DNA of 33,461 nucleotides from positions 1-33,461 of the forward strand of contig NZ_JAFFZS010000053.1 of NCBI RefSeq assembly GCF_016921115.1, given 5' to 3'. The translations under genes were made by a program, and so were the position numbers. The first letter of the stretch is position 1; every line of letters starts with the position of its first letter. Below the pieces are notes generated by a model. The model ran no database searches. It saw only the letters and a list, made by a program, of their open reading frames with translations, and had not been told where the DNA came from. The stretch is from Streptomyces actuosus (GTDB taxonomy: Bacteria; Actinomycetota; Actinomycetes; Streptomycetales; Streptomycetaceae). Shown here in pieces: positions 32,079 through 33,461 of this stretch.

Positions 32079-32686
32079 ACGTCGGGCATCTCGCTCACTC
32101 CGCCGAAGAGGTCGCACCCAAGCTCCTCGGCGCCACTCTCACCCATGCGACACCCGAGGGAACCGTGAGCATCACCATCACGGAGACCGAGGCGTACTCC
32201 GGTGCGGCCGACCCCGCTTCCCACGCCTACCGGGGCAGGACACCCCGCAACGCCGTCATGTTCGGACCCGCAGGACACCTGTACGTCTACCGGTCCCACG
32301 GTCTCCACTGGTGCGCCAACATCGTCACCGGGACAGACGGCATCGCCTCGGCCGTCCTCCTACGAGCCGGCAGGGTCATCGAGGGGGAGGACCTGGCACG
32401 CGAGCGGCGCGGGGACAAGGTCGAGGGTCCGCGTCTCGCACGCGGGCCGGGCAACCTCTGCCGAGCGCTCGGCATCACGGCAGAGCACAACGGCACGGAC
32501 CTGTTGACCGGCGCCTCGGTCGTGCTGTCCGACGGTGAGTCCGTACCCACCGCACTCATCCGGGTCGGTCCTCGGGTAGGCGTGAGCAGAGCCCATGACC
32601 GGCAGCACCGCTTCTATCTCGCCGGTGATCCGACGGTCTCGGCGTACCGGCTGAGCCCGAGAGCCAAGCCGTCGGCCGGAGCCTGA
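32075..32686 (+). CDS. 3-methyladenine DNA glycosylase (Mpg/AAG family)
   Basis: 203 aa from ATG 32075. It has the complete active-site set: catalytic E39 and Y41 (ITETEAYSG), H50 (PASHAYRGRTPRN), VMFGPAGHLYVYRSHGLHWC at 61-80, and R97 (SAVLLRAG). It continues through GPGNLCRALGI to a C-terminal DPTVSAYRLSPR. The enzyme removes alkylated purines from DNA to start base-excision repair. The start overlaps the stop of the truncated copy and has no Shine-Dalgarno, so translation probably depends on coupling. The usual N-terminal DRP segment is absent; the protein begins LAHSAEEVAPKLLG, slightly shorter than the family. Confidence 0.9.
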   Translation: MNVGHLAHSAEEVAPKLLGATLTHATPEGTVSITITETEAYSGAADPASHAYRGRTPRNAVMFGPAGHLYVYRSHGLHWCANIVTGTDGIASAVLLRAGRVIEGEDLARERRGDKVEGPRLARGPGNLCRALGITAEHNGTDLLTGASVVLSDGESVPTALIRVGPRVGVSRAHDRQHRFYLAGDPTVSAYRLSPRAKPSAGA

Positions 32687-33026
32687 GCCGCTGCGCGCGG
32701 GCGGGATCGTCGAGGACACCGCCTGCCCGGACCGCAGAACTCTCGGCCGGAAACAGCGAGGAGCCCGCCAAAGTCCCGCGCGGCCGGCGACGGCCCTGGA
32801 CGCGGACCGGGAACACGGCGGAACCGGCACGTCCACCACCGGTGAGACCCCCACAGGGTGCCGAGGACGCCGAGGGCACTCCTGCTCGTGCCCGCCGACC
32901 GGGTACGTGGCGCTCCGCGCAGCGGAGTGTCCGAGGGGTGAGGCGTCCACCTGTGACGATTCCGGTCGGCCGACGAGCCGACGGTGGCCTCGTGCGGGCC
33001 CGTGTCCCGAGGCGGCGCCGCTGAAG
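32687..33026. other. Gene-free stretch upstream of rRNA promoters
   Basis: Between the glycosylase gene and the first rRNA promoter-like box I see no ORF with family sequence, no tRNA and no hairpin of note. It is GC-rich with no clear codon pattern. Confidence 0.5.
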
Positions 33027-33055
33027 TTGACGCGTGCCGGGAAGGTGCGTAACGT
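33027..33055 (+). promoter_or_regulatory. rRNA operon promoter, TTGACG-17-TAACGT
   Basis: TTGACG (33027-33032) and TAACGT (33050-33055) with a 17-bp spacer give the best vegetative sigma promoter in the window, pointing toward the rRNA leader. Streptomyces rrn operons are known to use up to four tandem promoters; this would be the most upstream one here. Confidence 0.6.
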
Positions 33056-33179
33056 AGCCCGAGCCGCTGAACCGGGTACGGCGATCGCCAGCAGCCGGAG
33101 CGGCCAACCCACTACCAACTCACTCCCCTGCAACGGGAACAGTTCAGGCGTGTCCGCATGCCCTGAATTCGAGACCGCG

Positions 33180-33200
33180 GGGCCGATTATGAATCGGCCC
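33180..33200. promoter_or_regulatory. Inverted repeat in the rRNA promoter region
   Basis: GGGCCGATT (33180-33188) and AATCGGCCC (33192-33200) are perfect complements with a 3-nt centre. A TAGCGT box (33212-33217) follows, so it may lie over a second promoter or be a regulator site. Confidence 0.4.
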
Positions 33201-33296
33201 GGGGAATGGGCTAGCGTAGTGAATGTCGAAAGGCCGACGGGCGAAATCCCGAAAGCCCATGACACCTCCCGCCGACTGGGAATCGGACGCCGAAAG

Positions 33297-33393
33297 GATC
33301 TGATAGAGTCGGAATCGCCGGAAAGGGAAACGCAAGAGCGGGAACCTGGAAAGCACCGAGGAAATCGGGTCGGAAAGATCTGATAGAGTCGGA
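33297..33393 (+). repeat. Two copies of GATCTGATAGAGTCGGA, 80 bp apart
   Basis: The 17-bp sequence occurs at 33297-33313 and 33377-33393. Each contains TAGAGT (33304-33309, 33384-33389), which fits a -10 box, so these may be downstream tandem rrn promoters. No good -35 hexamers lie in front of them. The repeats are typical of Streptomyces rRNA upstream regions as I remember them. Confidence 0.55.
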
Positions 33394-33394
33394 G

Positions 33395-33461
33395 ACACCG
33401 AAGGGAAGCGCCCGGAGGAAAGCCCGAGAGGGTGAGTACGAAGGAAGCGTCCGTTCCTTGA
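33395..33461 (+). ncRNA. Start of 16S rRNA precursor leader
   Basis: The last bases (AGCGCCCGGAGGAAAGCC, then GAGGGTGAGTACGAAGGAAG and TCCGTTCCTTGA) match from memory the leader before Streptomyces 16S rRNA, where GAACTCAACAGCGTGCC normally follows. AAGGAA (33441-33446) pairs with TTCCTT (33454-33459). The mature 16S gene should begin a few hundred bases beyond the window. Confidence 0.7.

Overview
The window is a stretch of Streptomyces chromosome. Four things show this: very high GC with GC-biased third codon positions, frequent GTG/TTG starts, chaplin genes, and several protein families typical of Streptomyces (streptophobe-type membrane protein, SGM_5486 microprotein, DUF3099, Spo0M). Gene order resembles, from memory, the S. 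coelicolor region around chpE and tyrS. It is mostly conserved core chromosome. I see no prophage, insertion sequence, CRISPR array or biosynthetic cluster.

Layout. 1-131: N-terminus of a secreted protein (-), cut by the window edge. 384-2356: DUF485 protein and ActP-type acetate/cation symporter, translationally coupled. 2565-2608: a perfect 20-bp hairpin, followed by moaA. 3781-5093: three small genes (zinc-finger-like 72-aa protein, DUF3099 membrane protein, GlsB/YeaQ membrane protein). 5190-9598 (-): tyrS, then a TldE/PmbA-like and TldD-like protease pair. 9838-11315: fabG and fabI, a fatty-acid reductase pair. 11474-13920: a small secreted protein, a GntR/FadR-type repressor and a divergent CynX-like exporter, with an operator-like palindrome over the exporter's -10 box. 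14282-15385: a 38-aa membrane microprotein, a 69-aa membrane protein and a SixA-like phosphatase. 15453-18832 (-): serB and a streptophobe-family membrane protein with a proline-rich tail. 19061-21604: a fused double-FHA/ABC transporter. 21690-22526 (-): a secreted SLT-type hydrolase with a long Ala/Lys repeat linker. 23282-25061: a GAF histidine kinase and NarL-type regulator, overlapping by 8 nt. 25207-25900: two tandem short chaplins, both without cysteine. 26133-29489: an unknown conserved gene (-), an ABC ATPase, and an NfeD/SPFH pair. 29604-31659 (-): HNH protein, PEBP-family protein and Spo0M. 31803-32686: a decayed copy of a 3-methyladenine DNA glycosylase gene overlapping an intact copy. 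32687-33461: no gene; an rRNA promoter/leader region whose last bases match the leader found upstream of Streptomyces 16S rRNA genes.

Most operons are two-gene pairs joined by ATGA or short overlaps (DUF485/actP, tldD/pmbA-like, kinase/regulator, both glycosylase copies). Most convergent gene ends share a strong hairpin without a U-tract; only the PEBP-family gene has a classical hairpin plus U-run. Several genes without a Shine-Dalgarno have a TAnnnT box 6-8 nt before the start codon, which suggests leaderless transcripts.

The points most worth a second look are the mutated, truncated glycosylase duplicate, the tandem cysteine-free chaplins with a BldN-like promoter, the operator/leaderless arrangement of the exporter, and the hairpin before moaA. 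I did not find a clearly new multi-gene system.
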